DNA from: Streptomyces griseoviridis
GTDB lineage: Bacteria > Actinomycetota > Actinomycetes > Streptomycetales > Streptomycetaceae
Assembly (NCBI RefSeq): GCF_005222485.1
Contig: NZ_CP029078.1
Span: forward strand, 1,116,001 to 1,180,000
Direction of reading: 5' to 3'
Length of the DNA: 64,000 nt
The translations under genes and the position numbers were made by a program. The notes beneath the pieces were generated by a model that was given only the letters and a program-made list of their open reading frames with translations, was not told the DNA's origin and ran no database searches. How positions within the stretch are numbered: the first letter of the stretch is position 1; every line of letters starts with the position of its first letter. Positions 34,172 to 43,018 of the stretch are shown here, piece by piece.

Positions 34172-35239
34172 ATGTCCGACCTGAACTCCCTCTGGCAGCC
34201 CGCCCGCGCCGGTGACCTGCGGCTGCCGCACCGGCTCGCCATGGCCCCGATGACACGCGGTCGCAGCACCGCTGACGGCGTGCCGACGGCGTTGAACGCC
34301 GAGTACTACGCCCAGCGGGCCTCGAACGCGATCGTCATCACCGAGGGCACCCAGCCCTCCGCCGACGGGCAGGGCTATCTCCTGACCCCCGGGATCCACT
34401 CCGCGGAGCAGGTGGCCGGGTGGCGCGAGGTCACCGATGCCGTGCACGCCGCCGACGGGCGCGTCGTCGTCCAGTTGATGCATGTCGGGCGTATCGCGCA
34501 CCCCGACAACACCCCGCACGGGCGGCAGCCGGTGGCGCCCTCCGCGGTACGTCCCGCGGGCACGATGTTCACCGCGTCCGGGCCCACCGGGATGCCGGCC
34601 CCCCGGGCCCTGTCGACCGAGGAGGTCGCCGCGACGGTCGACGACCACCGTCGCGCGGCCGCCAACGCCGTCGCGGCGGGCGCGGACGGCGTGGAGATCC
34701 ACGGCGCCAACGGCTACCTCATCCACCAGTTCCTCTCCGACAACGCCAACGAACGCACCGACCGCTACGGCGGATCGGTCGAGAACCGCATCCGCTTCGC
34801 CGTCGAGGTCGCCACGGCGGTCGCCGACGAGATCGGCGCCGGGCGCACCGGGGTCCGGCTGTCCCCGGGCAACCCGTACAACGACGTCCGCGAGGACGAC
34901 CCGCACACGCTGTACCCGACGCTCGTGCGGGCCCTCGCGCCGCTGGACCTCGCCTATCTGCACCTGGTCCACGCCGGTGACGAACCGCTGCTCGACACCC
35001 TGCGGTCGCTGTGGCCCGGAGCGCTCGTGCTCAACCGCGCGGGCGCCGACCTCGCCACCCGCGCCCAGGACATCACCGACGGCCGGGCCGACATCGTCAG
35101 CGTCGGCGCGATGGCCCTGGCCAACCCGGATCTGGTCGACCGGATACGCTCCGGATCGCCGCTGAACAGCGCGGACCCCACCACTTTCTACAGCGGCGGC
35201 GCCACCGGATACACCGACTACCCGACCCGGACCGTCTGA
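34172..35239 (+). CDS. old yellow enzyme, alkene reductase (NemA-like)
   Basis: 355 residues. The TIM-barrel flavoenzyme signatures are complete: LAMAPMTRGR at 22-31, QLMHVGRIAHP at 101-111, the substrate-binding pair H177 and N180 with Y182 in EIHGANGYL, and DNANERTDRYGGS from 190. The enzyme uses FMN and NADPH to reduce activated alkenes, nitro esters and quinone-like compounds. AGGAAG precedes ATG 34172. It is preceded by a quinone reductase gene after a 204-bp gap without gene features and followed 9 bp later by marR. Confidence 0.94.
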   Translation: MSDLNSLWQPARAGDLRLPHRLAMAPMTRGRSTADGVPTALNAEYYAQRASNAIVITEGTQPSADGQGYLLTPGIHSAEQVAGWREVTDAVHAADGRVVVQLMHVGRIAHPDNTPHGRQPVAPSAVRPAGTMFTASGPTGMPAPRALSTEEVAATVDDHRRAAANAVAAGADGVEIHGANGYLIHQFLSDNANERTDRYGGSVENRIRFAVEVATAVADEIGAGRTGVRLSPGNPYNDVREDDPHTLYPTLVRALAPLDLAYLHLVHAGDEPLLDTLRSLWPGALVLNRAGADLATRAQDITDGRADIVSVGAMALANPDLVDRIRSGSPLNSADPTTFYSGGATGYTDYPTRTV

Positions 35240-35248
35240 GGAGCAGCG

Positions 35249-35713
35249 ATGACCGAACCCGCCCCCACGCCCCCGACCACGGCGCGCGAGGGACGACTCA
35301 GCTTCGCCATCTTCCAACTCGCCCGCGCGCACCGCGGCCACGCCGCCGCCATGCTCCGCTCCATGAATCTGCATCCGGGACAGGAACTGCTGCTCATGCA
35401 GCTTTTCGACCGGGACGGGCAGACGCAGTCCGAACTCCTGGAGGGCGTCGGCCTCGACCACTCCACGGTCTCCAAGTCGCTGCGCCGCATGCAGGACGCC
35501 GGGCTCCTCACCCGGGAGCCCGCCGCCCACGACCGGCGGGTCATGGTGGTCAGGCTGACCGACGCGGGCCGCGCCCTGCGCGCGCCCATCGCCGACATGT
35601 GGCGGACGCTGGAGGAGATCTCCGTCCGCGAGTTGACGGCGGAGCAGATCGACGCGTTCACCGTGTCGGCGTACGCGATCGAGAGGTCGATCAAGGATCA
35701 CGGTTCTCCGTGA
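35249..35713 (+). CDS. MarR-family transcriptional regulator
   Basis: 154 residues. The winged helix contains HPGQELLLMQLFDRDGQTQSELLEGVGLDHSTVSKSLRRMQDAGLL, followed by the wing REPAAHDRRVMVVRLTDAGR, all canonical. There is no reactive cysteine, so ligand binding rather than thiol oxidation would relieve repression. GAGGAG precedes ATG 35249. It is the last gene of the operon it probably represses, through the two palindromes at 32932-32976, since no similar palindrome occurs nearer. Confidence 0.93.
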   Translation: MTEPAPTPPTTAREGRLSFAIFQLARAHRGHAAAMLRSMNLHPGQELLLMQLFDRDGQTQSELLEGVGLDHSTVSKSLRRMQDAGLLTREPAAHDRRVMVVRLTDAGRALRAPIADMWRTLEEISVRELTAEQIDAFTVSAYAIERSIKDHGSP

Positions 35714-35797
35714 CCGGACGGCACGGCGGACGGCCCTCGGGTTCTCCGCGAGTGGCCGGCCGTACGCGTCCGCGCGCCGAGCCGCCCGGAGCCACGT

Positions 35798-35845
35798 CGG
35801 CCCCGGCCCGTCCGGTGCGGTGAACACCGTTCGGACCGGGGCCGG
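35798..35845. terminator. hairpin between convergent marR and fasciclin genes
   Basis: CGGCCCCGG near 35798 pairs with CCGGGGCCG ending near 35844, with partial pairing inside. It is the best terminator candidate in the 164-bp gap. Confidence 0.55.
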
Positions 35846-35877
35846 TTGGGCCGGGCCGGTAGCCCGAGGGGCCTCGG

Positions 35878-36513
35878 TTACGAGGACGGCGGCATCAGGA
35901 TGCCGTCGACGAGGTAGACCTTGGCGTTGGCCGTGCTGATGTTGCCGCAGGTGATCGGCGCGGTGCCGTTGACCTTGTACGAGTCGCCCGAGCCCGAGGT
36001 GGTGAGCTTGCTGCCCTCCAGGGTGGTGAAGCTGCCGTTCGCCAGCTCGCTCGGCTTGATCTCCTTCTTCTCGACGACGTGGTAGCTCAGGACCTTCTTC
36101 AGTTCGACCTTGTCCTTGAGCAGTGCGGCGACCTTCGCCTTGCCCAGCTTGTGGAAGGCCGCGTTGGTCGGCGCGAACACCGTGCTGTCCTTGGCGTTGT
36201 TGAGCGAGTCGGTGAGTCCGGCCTGCTTGATCGCGCTCACCAGCATCGACAGATCCGGGTTCTGCTCGGCCGCGGTCACCACGCGCGCCTTGACCATCTC
36301 GGCGGTGCTGCCGTTGCCGCTGCTGGGCAGGGACGAACAGCCGGGCCCGAAGGGCTTGTTGTCGGAAGGCGACGCCGAAGAGGACGACGACATCGAGGAG
36401 CTGGGCGAGGGGGTGTCCGCGGACGCCTGCGGCGCCAGCACACCGAGGGTCATGGGCAGGGCGAGCGCGGCGACGGCGGTCACGCCGGCTGTACGGATGC
36501 GAGTGGGTTTCAT
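35878..36513 (-). CDS. secreted fasciclin-domain protein
   Basis: 211 residues. Residues 1-32 form a Sec signal peptide ending ASA before DTP. A Ser/Pro-rich linker (about 35-62) follows and the fasciclin (FAS1) domain occupies about 75-211, with the H1 motif STVFAPTNAAFHKLG and the H2-like LSYHVVEKK segment. Two cysteines, at about 59 and 190, could form a disulfide. FAS1 proteins are extracellular adhesion or matrix proteins; a single-domain secreted copy is common in actinomycetes. It is transcribed toward marR, and nothing links it to its neighbours. Confidence 0.93.
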   Translation of the reverse strand: MKPTRIRTAGVTAVAALALPMTLGVLAPQASADTPSPSSSMSSSSSASPSDNKPFGPGCSSLPSSGNGSTAEMVKARVVTAAEQNPDLSMLVSAIKQAGLTDSLNNAKDSTVFAPTNAAFHKLGKAKVAALLKDKVELKKVLSYHVVEKKEIKPSELANGSFTTLEGSKLTTSGSGDSYKVNGTAPITCGNISTANAKVYLVDGILMPPSS

Positions 36514-36838
36514 GGCTCTTTCCGCTCTCTTCCTGAGACTGGGGCCACGGTTTCGGCTGTCGGAACGCCGCTGCGACGCTCCAGGACCGGCCCCCCGAGG
36601 GGGCTCATCACACTGGCCCGTGCACAGCGGCCCGGCCGTTCACGCGGGCTTGAGCCGCGCGAAATCACCACTCCAGTGAATCGGCAGATCCGTCGGAGTG
36701 CATCTTGAGAGCGCTGTGCCCAGTCCCCGCCTGGCCTCCACGCCCCGCAGCCCCCCTCCATCCCGAGGCTTCCGGAGGCGTCCTGGGAGCTTCCGGACGC
36801 CGCCCACCCGTCCGGAGACTCCACCCCCTCCCCCTCTC

Positions 36839-36851
36839 TACATCGGATGTA
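36839..36851. promoter_or_regulatory. GntR-type operator site A
   Basis: TACATCGGATGTA is a 13-bp palindrome around a central G, matching the shared AACATC-S-GATSWT motif. It lies in the 633-bp gap 36514-37146, which contains this site, site B and no other gene. Confidence 0.7.
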
Positions 36852-36979
36852 TCCCCCTGGACGGCATTGGCTTCAGGTTCGCCAGGCGTGAGCTTCGCAG
36901 GGAAAATGGCGAGAATCGCCCTCCAGTACCCCTCTACCGCCCCTCCATCACCCCCTCCCCATCCCTGCACCCTCGCCGT

Positions 36980-36992
36980 AACATCCGATGTT
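36980..36992 (+). promoter_or_regulatory. GntR-type operator site B, upstream of the lactate dehydrogenase
   Basis: AACATCCGATGTT has perfect 6-bp arms. It lies about 155 bp before the chosen start, 141 bp from site A, so two sites may act together on this promoter. Confidence 0.75.
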
Positions 36993-37146
36993 TAGTAGGA
37001 TGCGTTCGTGGCGCGACCGCGCCTTCCGCCCGCCCCTCCGCCGGTTTCCCGCCCGCCCCTCCGCCCGCTTCCCGCCCGCCCTTCCGGGGCAGCCGCCCCG
37101 GCTGCCGTCGCAGATTCGAACGGTGACCGCCTTGGTACAGCGTCAG

Positions 37147-38367
37147 ATGCCCAGACCCGCCGAGCTGCTTGAGCTGGTCAAGTTCAGGAAGCCCCGACTG
37201 GACGGCCGCGCACGCCGGTTGGACGAGGCTCTGACCATCCACGACCTGCGGGCCATCGCCAAGCGGCGCACCCCGCGCGCCGTCTTCGACTACACCGACG
37301 GCGCCGCCGAGGGCGAACTGTCGCTGGCGCGGGCCCGCCAGGCGTTCGAGGACGTGGAGTTCCACCCGTCCGTGCTGCGCAGCGTGCCCGAGGTGGACAC
37401 CGGCACCACCGTCTTCGGCGGGCCCTCCGCCCTGCCGTTCGGTATCGCGCCGACCGGCTTCACCCGGCTCATGCACACCGAGGGCGAGACCGCGGGAGCG
37501 GGCGCGGCGGGCGCCGCCGGCATCCCCTTCACGCTCTCCACGCTCGGCACCACCTCGATCGAAGCGGTGCGCGCCGCGAACCCCGAGGGGCGCAACTGGT
37601 TCCAGCTGTACGTCATGCGCGACCGGGAGATCTCCTACGACCTCACCCGCAGGGCCGCCGCGGCCGGCTTCGACACCCTCTTCTTCACGGTCGACACACC
37701 GGTGGCGGGCGCACGGCTGCGCGACACGCGCAACGGCTTCTCGATCCCGCCCCGGCTGACCCCGTCGACCGTGCTGAACGCGCTGCCGAGGCCCTGGTGG
37801 TGGTGGGACTTCCTCACCACGCCCACGCTGGAGTTCGCCTCCCTGACCTCGACGGGCGGGACGGTGGGCGAGCTGCTCGACTCCGCGATGGACCCGTCGA
37901 TCAGCTACGAGGACCTGGAGGTCATCCGAGGTCTGTGGCCCGGCCGGCTCGTCGTCAAGGGCGTCCAGACCGTCGAGGACGCCAAGAACCTCGCCGACCT
38001 GGGCGTGGACGGCATCGTGCTCTCCAACCACGGCGGCCGGCAGCTCGACCGCGCGCCGGTCCCCTTCCACCTGCTGCCCAAGGTCGTCAAGGAGGTCGGC
38101 GGGGATCTGGAGGTCGCGATCGACACCGGCATCATGCACGGGGCGGACATCGTCGCCGCCGTCGCCCTGGGGGCGCGCTTCACGCTCGTCGGGCGGGCGT
38201 ACCTCTACGGTCTGATGGCCGGCGGGCGGGAGGGCGTCGACCGGGCCGTGCGGCTGCTCTCCACGCAGATCGTCCGTACCATGAAGCTGCTCCAGGTCTC
38301 CTGCCTCGACGAACTCACCCCACGCCACGTGACCCAGCTGGCCAGACTGGCGCCCATGCCCCGGTAG
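37147..38367 (+). CDS. lldD: FMN-dependent L-lactate dehydrogenase (alpha-hydroxy-acid oxidase family)
   Basis: 406 residues from ATG 37147; GTG 37123 is possible and a longer frame to 36988 would begin with unconvincing Arg/Pro-rich residues. The TIM-barrel signatures are [11 protein letters not shown] near 55-65, [20 protein letters not shown], and the active-site H295 in [10 protein letters not shown] with the flanking Arg. [13 protein letters not shown] precedes the flavin phosphate site. The enzyme oxidises (S)-2-hydroxy acids such as L-lactate. Sites A and B upstream put it in the L-fucose regulon, where cleavage of the diketo sugar acid would release pyruvate and L-lactate. That gives it a clear metabolic role. 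Confidence 0.88.
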   Translation: MPRPAELLELVKFRKPRLDGRARRLDEALTIHDLRAIAKRRTPRAVFDYTDGAAEGELSLARARQAFEDVEFHPSVLRSVPEVDTGTTVFGGPSALPFGIAPTGFTRLMHTEGETAGAGAAGAAGIPFTLSTLGTTSIEAVRAANPEGRNWFQLYVMRDREISYDLTRRAAAAGFDTLFFTVDTPVAGARLRDTRNGFSIPPRLTPSTVLNALPRPWWWWDFLTTPTLEFASLTSTGGTVGELLDSAMDPSISYEDLEVIRGLWPGRLVVKGVQTVEDAKNLADLGVDGIVLSNHGGRQLDRAPVPFHLLPKVVKEVGGDLEVAIDTGIMHGADIVAAVALGARFTLVGRAYLYGLMAGGREGVDRAVRLLSTQIVRTMKLLQVSCLDELTPRHVTQLARLAPMPR

Positions 38368-38425
38368 GGACCACCCCCCCGACCGGCCCCGACCGCTTCC
38401 GATCAGCCCTGCCCGCCCCCGTCCA

Positions 38426-38438
38426 AACATCCGATCAT
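38426..38438 (+). promoter_or_regulatory. GntR-type operator site C, upstream of the gntR gene
   Basis: AACATCCGATCAT lies 20 bp before the gntR start codon and just upstream of a TAGAGT -10-like element (38445-38450), consistent with autoregulation. Confidence 0.75.
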
Positions 38439-38457
38439 TTGGTCTAGAGTGGTCGGC

Positions 38458-39129
38458 ATGGCGGTCACCGATCAGGCAATTCTCAAGATCAAAGAAATGA
38501 TCGTTTCGGGTGAGCTCTCCCCCGGAACGCGGCTCCCTCCCGAGAAGGAGCTGAGCGAGTCGCTCGGCCTCTCGCGCAACTCCCTGCGCGAGGCCGTGAA
38601 GGCGCTGGAGGTGATCCGCGTCCTGGACGTACGGCGCGGCGACGGCACCTACGTCACCAGTCTCGAACCGAGGCTGCTCCTTGAGGCCCTGTCGTTCGTC
38701 GTCGACCTGCACCAGGACGACTCGGTCCTCGAGGTCTTCGCCGTCCGCCGGATGCTCGAACCGCAGGCGGCGGCACTGGCGTGCCGTTCCATCACGGAAG
38801 CCCAGCTGGCCGAGATCGAGAAGCAGGTGGCGGACGTCGGCGAGGACGCGGACGTCGAGACGCTCGTGGCGCACGACCTCGCGTTCCACCACCTCATCGC
38901 CGAGGCGACCGGCAACGCCTACCTCACCAGCCTGCTCGACTCCCTGTCGAGCCACACCGTGCGCGCCCGGGTCTGGCGCGGCATCACCGAGGGCGGTTCG
39001 GTCGCCCGCACGATCGACGAGCACAGCGCCATCCTGGACGCGCTGCGCGGGCGCAACGCGGAACTCGCGCAGGCCCTGATGATCGCCCATGTCTCCGGGG
39101 TGGAGCACTGGCTCAGGAAGGCCCGCTGA
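38458..39129 (+). CDS. FadR-type GntR transcriptional regulator of the L-fucose genes
   Basis: 223 residues. The winged helix IKEMIVSGELSPGTRLPPEKELSESLGLSRNSLREAVKALE spans about 10-52, with the wing ending GDGTYVTS. The all-helical FCD effector domain follows from about 80, with the metal-type residues in HDLAFHHLIAEATGN and DEHSAILDAL. The FCD subgroup usually binds carboxylate sugar acids, so a fuconate or keto-deoxy-fuconate inducer is plausible. It is first in an operon with the mutarotase and lactonase genes. Five copies of a similar operator occur across the locus. Confidence 0.92.
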   Translation: MAVTDQAILKIKEMIVSGELSPGTRLPPEKELSESLGLSRNSLREAVKALEVIRVLDVRRGDGTYVTSLEPRLLLEALSFVVDLHQDDSVLEVFAVRRMLEPQAAALACRSITEAQLAEIEKQVADVGEDADVETLVAHDLAFHHLIAEATGNAYLTSLLDSLSSHTVRARVWRGITEGGSVARTIDEHSAILDALRGRNAELAQALMIAHVSGVEHWLRKAR

Positions 39130-39464
39130 TGCGCGTCGCACTGCACTCCGAGATCCGCGAGAGCGCCGTCGACGACTACCGGGACCACCACGCCAGGATC
39201 CCCGACGACCTGGTCGCCGCGTTCGGCAGGCTGGGCATCCACGAGTGGACCATCTGGCGTTCGGGGCGGCGGCTCTTCCACCTCGTCGACTGCGACGACT
39301 GGGACGCCGCCGTCGCCGCCCTGCCGCACGAGCCCGCCGACCAGGCCTGGCAGCGTGACATCGGACGATTCGTGGAACTGTTCCGTGACGCCGACGGCGA
39401 TGAGGGCACCGCGCCGCTCGAACTGATCTGGGACCTCACCGCGCAGCGGGACGGTGCCGGATGA
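39129..39464 (+). CDS. L-rhamnose/L-fucose mutarotase family protein
   Basis: 111 residues, the usual size. It starts MRVALHSEIRESAVDDYRDHHARIPDDLV, with the Tyr and His of the active-site helix, and continues with GIHEWTIWRSGRRLFHLVDC, the second conserved strand pair. AHE/PLPHEP-type residues and a C-terminal ELIWDL complete the pattern of RhaM-like dimeric alpha/beta barrels. It interconverts alpha and beta anomers of the pyranose, supplying the form that the dehydrogenase uses. The ATG overlaps the gntR stop (TGATG), implying coupled translation. Confidence 0.88.
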   Translation: MRVALHSEIRESAVDDYRDHHARIPDDLVAAFGRLGIHEWTIWRSGRRLFHLVDCDDWDAAVAALPHEPADQAWQRDIGRFVELFRDADGDEGTAPLELIWDLTAQRDGAG

Positions 39465-40369
39465 CGCCGTCGTCGCCCCTCGGCGGGCCGGGCGGGCACG
39501 GCGGCGCGGAGCTGATCGACGCCCATGTACATGTCTGGGACCCGCGCCGGGTGCGCTACGACTGGCTCGCGGGAACACCACTGGACCGGCCCCGGCTGCC
39601 GGGCGACATCGACGACGCCGACGGCGCGGTCTCCGGCTGGGTGTTCGTGGAGGCCGACGCCGCTCCCGAGGCCGCGCTCGACGAGGCGCGGTGGGTCGCG
39701 GGTCTCGAGTGGCCGGGGTTGGCGGCGATGGTCGTCGCGGCCGATCTGGAGGCGCCCGACGCGGGTGAGCGGATCGGCCGGGCGGCCGGGCTGCCGTTGG
39801 TGCGGGGCGTCCGTCACCTGCTCCAGGGGCTGCCCGGGGAACGGCTGGCGGCGCCCGCGCTGGCCAGGGGGCTGGCCGAGGTCGCGCGCGCCGGTCTCGT
39901 CTTCGACGCCTGTGTGCGCTGGACGCAGCTCGACGCGCTCGACCGTCTCCTCGGCGACTCCTTCGACGGCACCGTCGTCCTCGACCATCTGGGCAAGCCG
40001 CCGGTGGACGAGGGGGTGCGGTCCGACGCCGGGCGGTCCTGGCTCGCGTCGCTGCGGCGCCTCGCCCGGCACGAACGGCTGGTGGTGAAGGTCTCGGGGC
40101 TCCCCGCTGAGGCGTCCGACCGGGGCACCCTGCGCCGGCACGGCCCTGACCTGGTCCGGGCGGCCGTCGACGTGTTCGGCGCGGAGCGGTGCATGGTCGC
40201 GGGCGACTGGCCGGTGAGCGTCGGCGCGGACGCCGGGACGACCGCGGGCGAGTGGTTCGGTCTGGTGCGCGAGGTCGTCGGCGCGGACGACTGGCCGCGG
40301 GTCGCGGCGGGCACCGCGCGCGCGGTCTACGGAATCCGCGGCCGGGACGGCGAACCGGTCCGGGACTGA
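39461..40369 (+). CDS. amidohydrolase-family sugar lactonase (L-fuconolactonase)
   Basis: 302 residues. The N-terminal metal motif LIDAHVHVWDP, then the strand VRGVRHLLQG, VVLDHLGKPP and the C-terminal CMVAGDWPVS belong to the amidohydrolase_2 branch that contains L-rhamnono- and L-fucono-lactonases and dicarboxylate lactonases. The expected reaction is hydrolysis of L-fucono-1,5-lactone, formed by the fucose dehydrogenase, to L-fuconate. It overlaps the mutarotase by ATGA. The assignment rests on family plus context; a related lactone specificity is possible. Confidence 0.88.
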   Translation: MTPSSPLGGPGGHGGAELIDAHVHVWDPRRVRYDWLAGTPLDRPRLPGDIDDADGAVSGWVFVEADAAPEAALDEARWVAGLEWPGLAAMVVAADLEAPDAGERIGRAAGLPLVRGVRHLLQGLPGERLAAPALARGLAEVARAGLVFDACVRWTQLDALDRLLGDSFDGTVVLDHLGKPPVDEGVRSDAGRSWLASLRRLARHERLVVKVSGLPAEASDRGTLRRHGPDLVRAAVDVFGAERCMVAGDWPVSVGADAGTTAGEWFGLVREVVGADDWPRVAAGTARAVYGIRGRDGEPVRD

Positions 40370-40373
40370 ACGC

Positions 40374-40526
40374 ACGGCCGAACGCACGGCTGAACTCGCG
40401 GCCGAACGCACGGCCGAGAGGTCCGGCGGGGTGTCATGCGGCGTGCGGACACGTCCCGTCGGACCGTCCGACCGTCCCGTCGGACCGTCCAGGCGGACGT
40501 CGGACCGTCCGGGCGGACCGTCGGAC
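40374..40526. repeat. short direct repeats downstream of the lactonase
   Basis: GCACGGCCGAAC units (40374-40416) are followed by five to six copies of a TCGGACCGTCC-like unit (40459-40526). The stretch leads directly into a terminator hairpin. No gene was seen between 40370 and 40663. Confidence 0.6.
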
Positions 40527-40564
40527 AGGCCCGGACCTCGCGTGGTGACGCGGTGTCCGGGCCT
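40527..40564. terminator. terminator between lactonase and the convergent AKR gene
   Basis: AGGCCCGGAC pairs with GTCCGGGCCT, and inside it CGCGT pairs with ACGCG around a GGTG loop. The hairpin can serve both convergent transcripts. Confidence 0.82.
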
Positions 40565-40597
40565 GCCTCGCGCATGTGCCGGGGCGCACCTCGGCTC

Positions 40598-40675
40598 AGC
40601 TCATCAGCTCAACTCGGTTCAGCTCAGTTCCGTTTAGTTCCGTTCAGCTCAGCTCAGCTCACTTCAGCTCGGTTC
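40598..40675. repeat. CAGCTCAGTTC-like degenerate repeats reaching into a coding end
   Basis: Units such as CAGCTCAGTTC, TAGTTCCGTTC and CAGCTCAGCTC follow each other for about 78 bp. The stop codon of the minus-strand aldo/keto reductase (40664) lies inside the array, so its last codons are made of repeat sequence. Confidence 0.65.
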
Positions 40676-41611
40676 AGGGATCAGTCGCTCCTCGCGCAGC
40701 GCGGTCCACAGTTCGCCGGGGATCGTGGTCGCCAGATGGGCCGCGTTGGCGCGCATCTCGTCGGCGCGTGCCGTGCCGACGAAGACCTGGTCGACGGCGG
40801 GATGCAGCAGCGGGTACTGGAGGGCGGCGGCGGGCAGCGCGACGCCGAAGCGGGTACAGACCTCCCTCAACCGCTCGGTGCGCGCGGCCAGTTCGGGCGG
40901 TACGGCACCGTAGTCGTAGTGCGCCGTCGTGGGGTTGTCGGAGGCGAGCAGTCCCGAGTTGAACACCGCGACGGCGAGCACCCGCACCCCTCGTCGCGCG
41001 CAGAGGGGCAGGAGTTCCTCGGCGGCGGGCTGTTCGAGCAGGGTGTAGCGGCCCGCGATCATGACGACGTCGAGGTCGCCGGCGCGGACCGCCCGCACCG
41101 CCGCCGCCACGCTGTTGACGCCGATGCCGATCTCGTCGACCAGTCCCGCTTCCCGCAGCCGCGCGAGCGCGGGCAGCCCGAGGCGCAGCCCCTCGTCGAG
41201 GCCGTGGACGTCGGGGTCGTGGAGGAAGAGGGTGTCGACGCGGTCGACGCCGAGGCGTTCGAGCGAGTCGTCCAGGCTGCGCCTGATCCCGGCGAGGCTG
41301 GGGTCCCAGAGCCTGACGTGGTCGTCGGGGACGGCGAATCCGTTCGCCTCGTCGGTGCCGGCCCGCCGGCCGGTGTGGGGCACGATCAGCCGGCCGGCCT
41401 TGGTCGACAGGCGGTACGCGTCGCGCGGCCGCTCCCTGAGGAACGCGCCGAGTCGGCGCTCGCTGAGCCCCAGTCCGTAATGGGGCGCGGTGTCGAAGCT
41501 GCGGACTCCGGCGGCCCAGGCTTCCGCCAGGACGGCGCGGGCGTCGTCGTCGGACACCTCGCGGTACAGGTTGCCGATGGGGGCGGCTCCGAATCCCAGG
41601 CGCTCGATCAC
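40664..41611 (-). CDS. aldo/keto reductase, probable L-fucose dehydrogenase
   Basis: 315 residues. The catalytic tetrad is visible: Asp and Tyr in [17 protein letters not shown], Lys in [10 protein letters not shown], His in [11 protein letters not shown]. The branch with [11 protein letters not shown] at the N-terminus contains D-threo-aldose (L-fucose) 1-dehydrogenases, which oxidise L-fucose to its lactone with NAD(P)+. The GTG start at 41611 overlaps the stop of the fuconate dehydratase (GTGA), giving coupled translation. It would perform the first oxidation of the pathway. The C-terminal codons run into a repeat array. Confidence 0.9.
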   Translation of the reverse strand: MIERLGFGAAPIGNLYREVSDDDARAVLAEAWAAGVRSFDTAPHYGLGLSERRLGAFLRERPRDAYRLSTKAGRLIVPHTGRRAGTDEANGFAVPDDHVRLWDPSLAGIRRSLDDSLERLGVDRVDTLFLHDPDVHGLDEGLRLGLPALARLREAGLVDEIGIGVNSVAAAVRAVRAGDLDVVMIAGRYTLLEQPAAEELLPLCARRGVRVLAVAVFNSGLLASDNPTTAHYDYGAVPPELAARTERLREVCTRFGVALPAAALQYPLLHPAVDQVFVGTARADEMRANAAHLATTIPGELWTALREERLIPEPS

Positions 41612-42906
41612 GCGGTGACCTCCGTGGGCGCGGTCCAGCGGTACGCCTCGATGGAGGCGGGGTGCATCTCGGTGCCGGCGCCCGGTGCGGTCGGGGCGTG
41701 GTACCGGCCGCCGCTGACCACGGTAGGGGTCACGAAGTGCTCGTGCAGGTGGTCGACGAACTCGATCATGCGGCCCTCGGCGGTGCCGGAGACCGCGACG
41801 AAGTCGAACATCGACAGGTGCTGGACGGCCTCGCACAGGCCCACGCCGCCCGCGTGCGGGCAGACGCGGGTGCCGAACTTCGCGGCGAGCAGCAGATGGG
41901 CGATGTTCTCGTTGACGCCGCCGACCCGGGCCGCGTCGATCTGGAGCACCTCGATCGCGCCCGCCTGGAGGAACTGCTTCACCATGATGCGGTTGTGGGC
42001 GTGTTCACCGGTGGCCACGGGTACGGGTGCGACCCCGCGGGCGATGGCGGCGTGTCCCAGGATGTCGTCGGGGCTGGTGGGTTCCTCCACCCAGGCCACG
42101 TCGAAGGGTGCGAGCGCGCGGACCCAGCGGATCGCGTCGGAGACGTCCCAGCGCTGGTTGGCGTCGATCGCGATGGGGAATCCGGGGCCGCAGATCTCCC
42201 GGGCGATGCGCATGCGTCGGATGTCGTCGTCGAGGTCGGCGCCGACCTTCAGCTTGATCTGCGGGAAACCGGCGTCGACGGCCTCGCGGCACAGCCGGGC
42301 GAGTTTCTCGTCGGAGTAGCCGAGCCAGCCTGGGCTTGTCGTGTACGCGGGGTATCCGTCGGCCAGCAGGAGCCGCTCGCGCTCGGCGCGGCCGGGCTCG
42401 GCGGCGCGCAGGATGGCGATGGCCTCGTCGCGGGTCAGGGCGTCGGTGAGATAGCGGAAGTCGACGAGGTCGGCTATCCGCTCCGGCGTCATCCGGGACA
42501 GGAGCTGCCAGAGCGGCAGTCCTGCCCGCTTGGACTTCAGGTCCCAGAGCGCGTTGAGGACCGCTCCGATGGCCATGTGCATGATGCCCTTCTCGGGCCC
42601 GAGCCAGCGCAGTTGGGAGTCGTGCGCGAGGAGCCGCCACGCCTCTCCCATGTCGTCGAGCAGCGGCTCCACCTCGCGTCCGAGCAGATGGCCCTCCAGC
42701 ATCTGGATGGCGGCCACCTGCACGTCGTTGCCGCGGCCGATGGTGAAGGCGAACGCGTGCCCCTCGTGGCCGTCGGGCGCGTCGGTGCGGATGACGACAT
42801 AGGCCGCCGAGTAGTCGGGGTCCGCGTTCATGGCGTCCGAGCCGTCGAGCGACGCGGAGGTCGGGAAGCGGACGTCCGCCGTGGAGACGGATGTGATCGT
42901 GGTCAT
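41608..42906 (-). CDS. L-fuconate dehydratase (enolase superfamily)
   Basis: 432 residues. The catalytic residues fall at K218/K220 in IKLKVG, D248 in IDANQRW, E274 in VEEPTS, E301 in [10 protein letters not shown]324 in LQIDAAR and H351 in CPHAGGVGL. These positions coincide with those I recall for the characterised Xanthomonas campestris FucD, a strong sign of orthology. It dehydrates L-fuconate to 2-keto-3-deoxy-L-fuconate with Mg2+. ATG 42906 follows GGGAGG. It is first in a two-gene operon with the dehydrogenase, read from a TTGACC-N17-TTTAGA promoter overlapped by operator site D. Confidence 0.94.
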   Translation of the reverse strand: MTTITSVSTADVRFPTSASLDGSDAMNADPDYSAAYVVIRTDAPDGHEGHAFAFTIGRGNDVQVAAIQMLEGHLLGREVEPLLDDMGEAWRLLAHDSQLRWLGPEKGIMHMAIGAVLNALWDLKSKRAGLPLWQLLSRMTPERIADLVDFRYLTDALTRDEAIAILRAAEPGRAERERLLLADGYPAYTTSPGWLGYSDEKLARLCREAVDAGFPQIKLKVGADLDDDIRRMRIAREICGPGFPIAIDANQRWDVSDAIRWVRALAPFDVAWVEEPTSPDDILGHAAIARGVAPVPVATGEHAHNRIMVKQFLQAGAIEVLQIDAARVGGVNENIAHLLLAAKFGTRVCPHAGGVGLCEAVQHLSMFDFVAVSGTAEGRMIEFVDHLHEHFVTPTVVSGGRYHAPTAPGAGTEMHPASIEAYRWTAPTEVTA

Positions 42907-42923
42907 GGGTCCTCCCGGGAGCA

Positions 42924-42952
42924 TCTAAACATCGGATCAATCGAAGGGTCAA
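42924..42952 (-). promoter_or_regulatory. promoter of the dehydratase operon with GntR operator site D
   Basis: Read on the minus strand, TTGACC (42952-42947), a 17-bp spacer and TTTAGA (42929-42924) form the promoter. AACATCGGATCAA (42928-42940 on +) covers the spacer and -10. A divergent transcript toward the hydrolase gene probably starts nearby. Confidence 0.78.
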
Positions 42953-43018
42953 ATGGTATGGTGCCGTCGACCCGGCCCACTTGTGGGCTCAGAGTTCCGA
43001 TGTTCCGGAGGCGTTCCC

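Noticed and set aside
36988..37146. N-terminal extension of the lactate dehydrogenase from 36988
   Set aside because: The extra 53 residues are Arg/Pro-rich, lie directly downstream of an operator where the promoter should be, and are outside the conserved domain.
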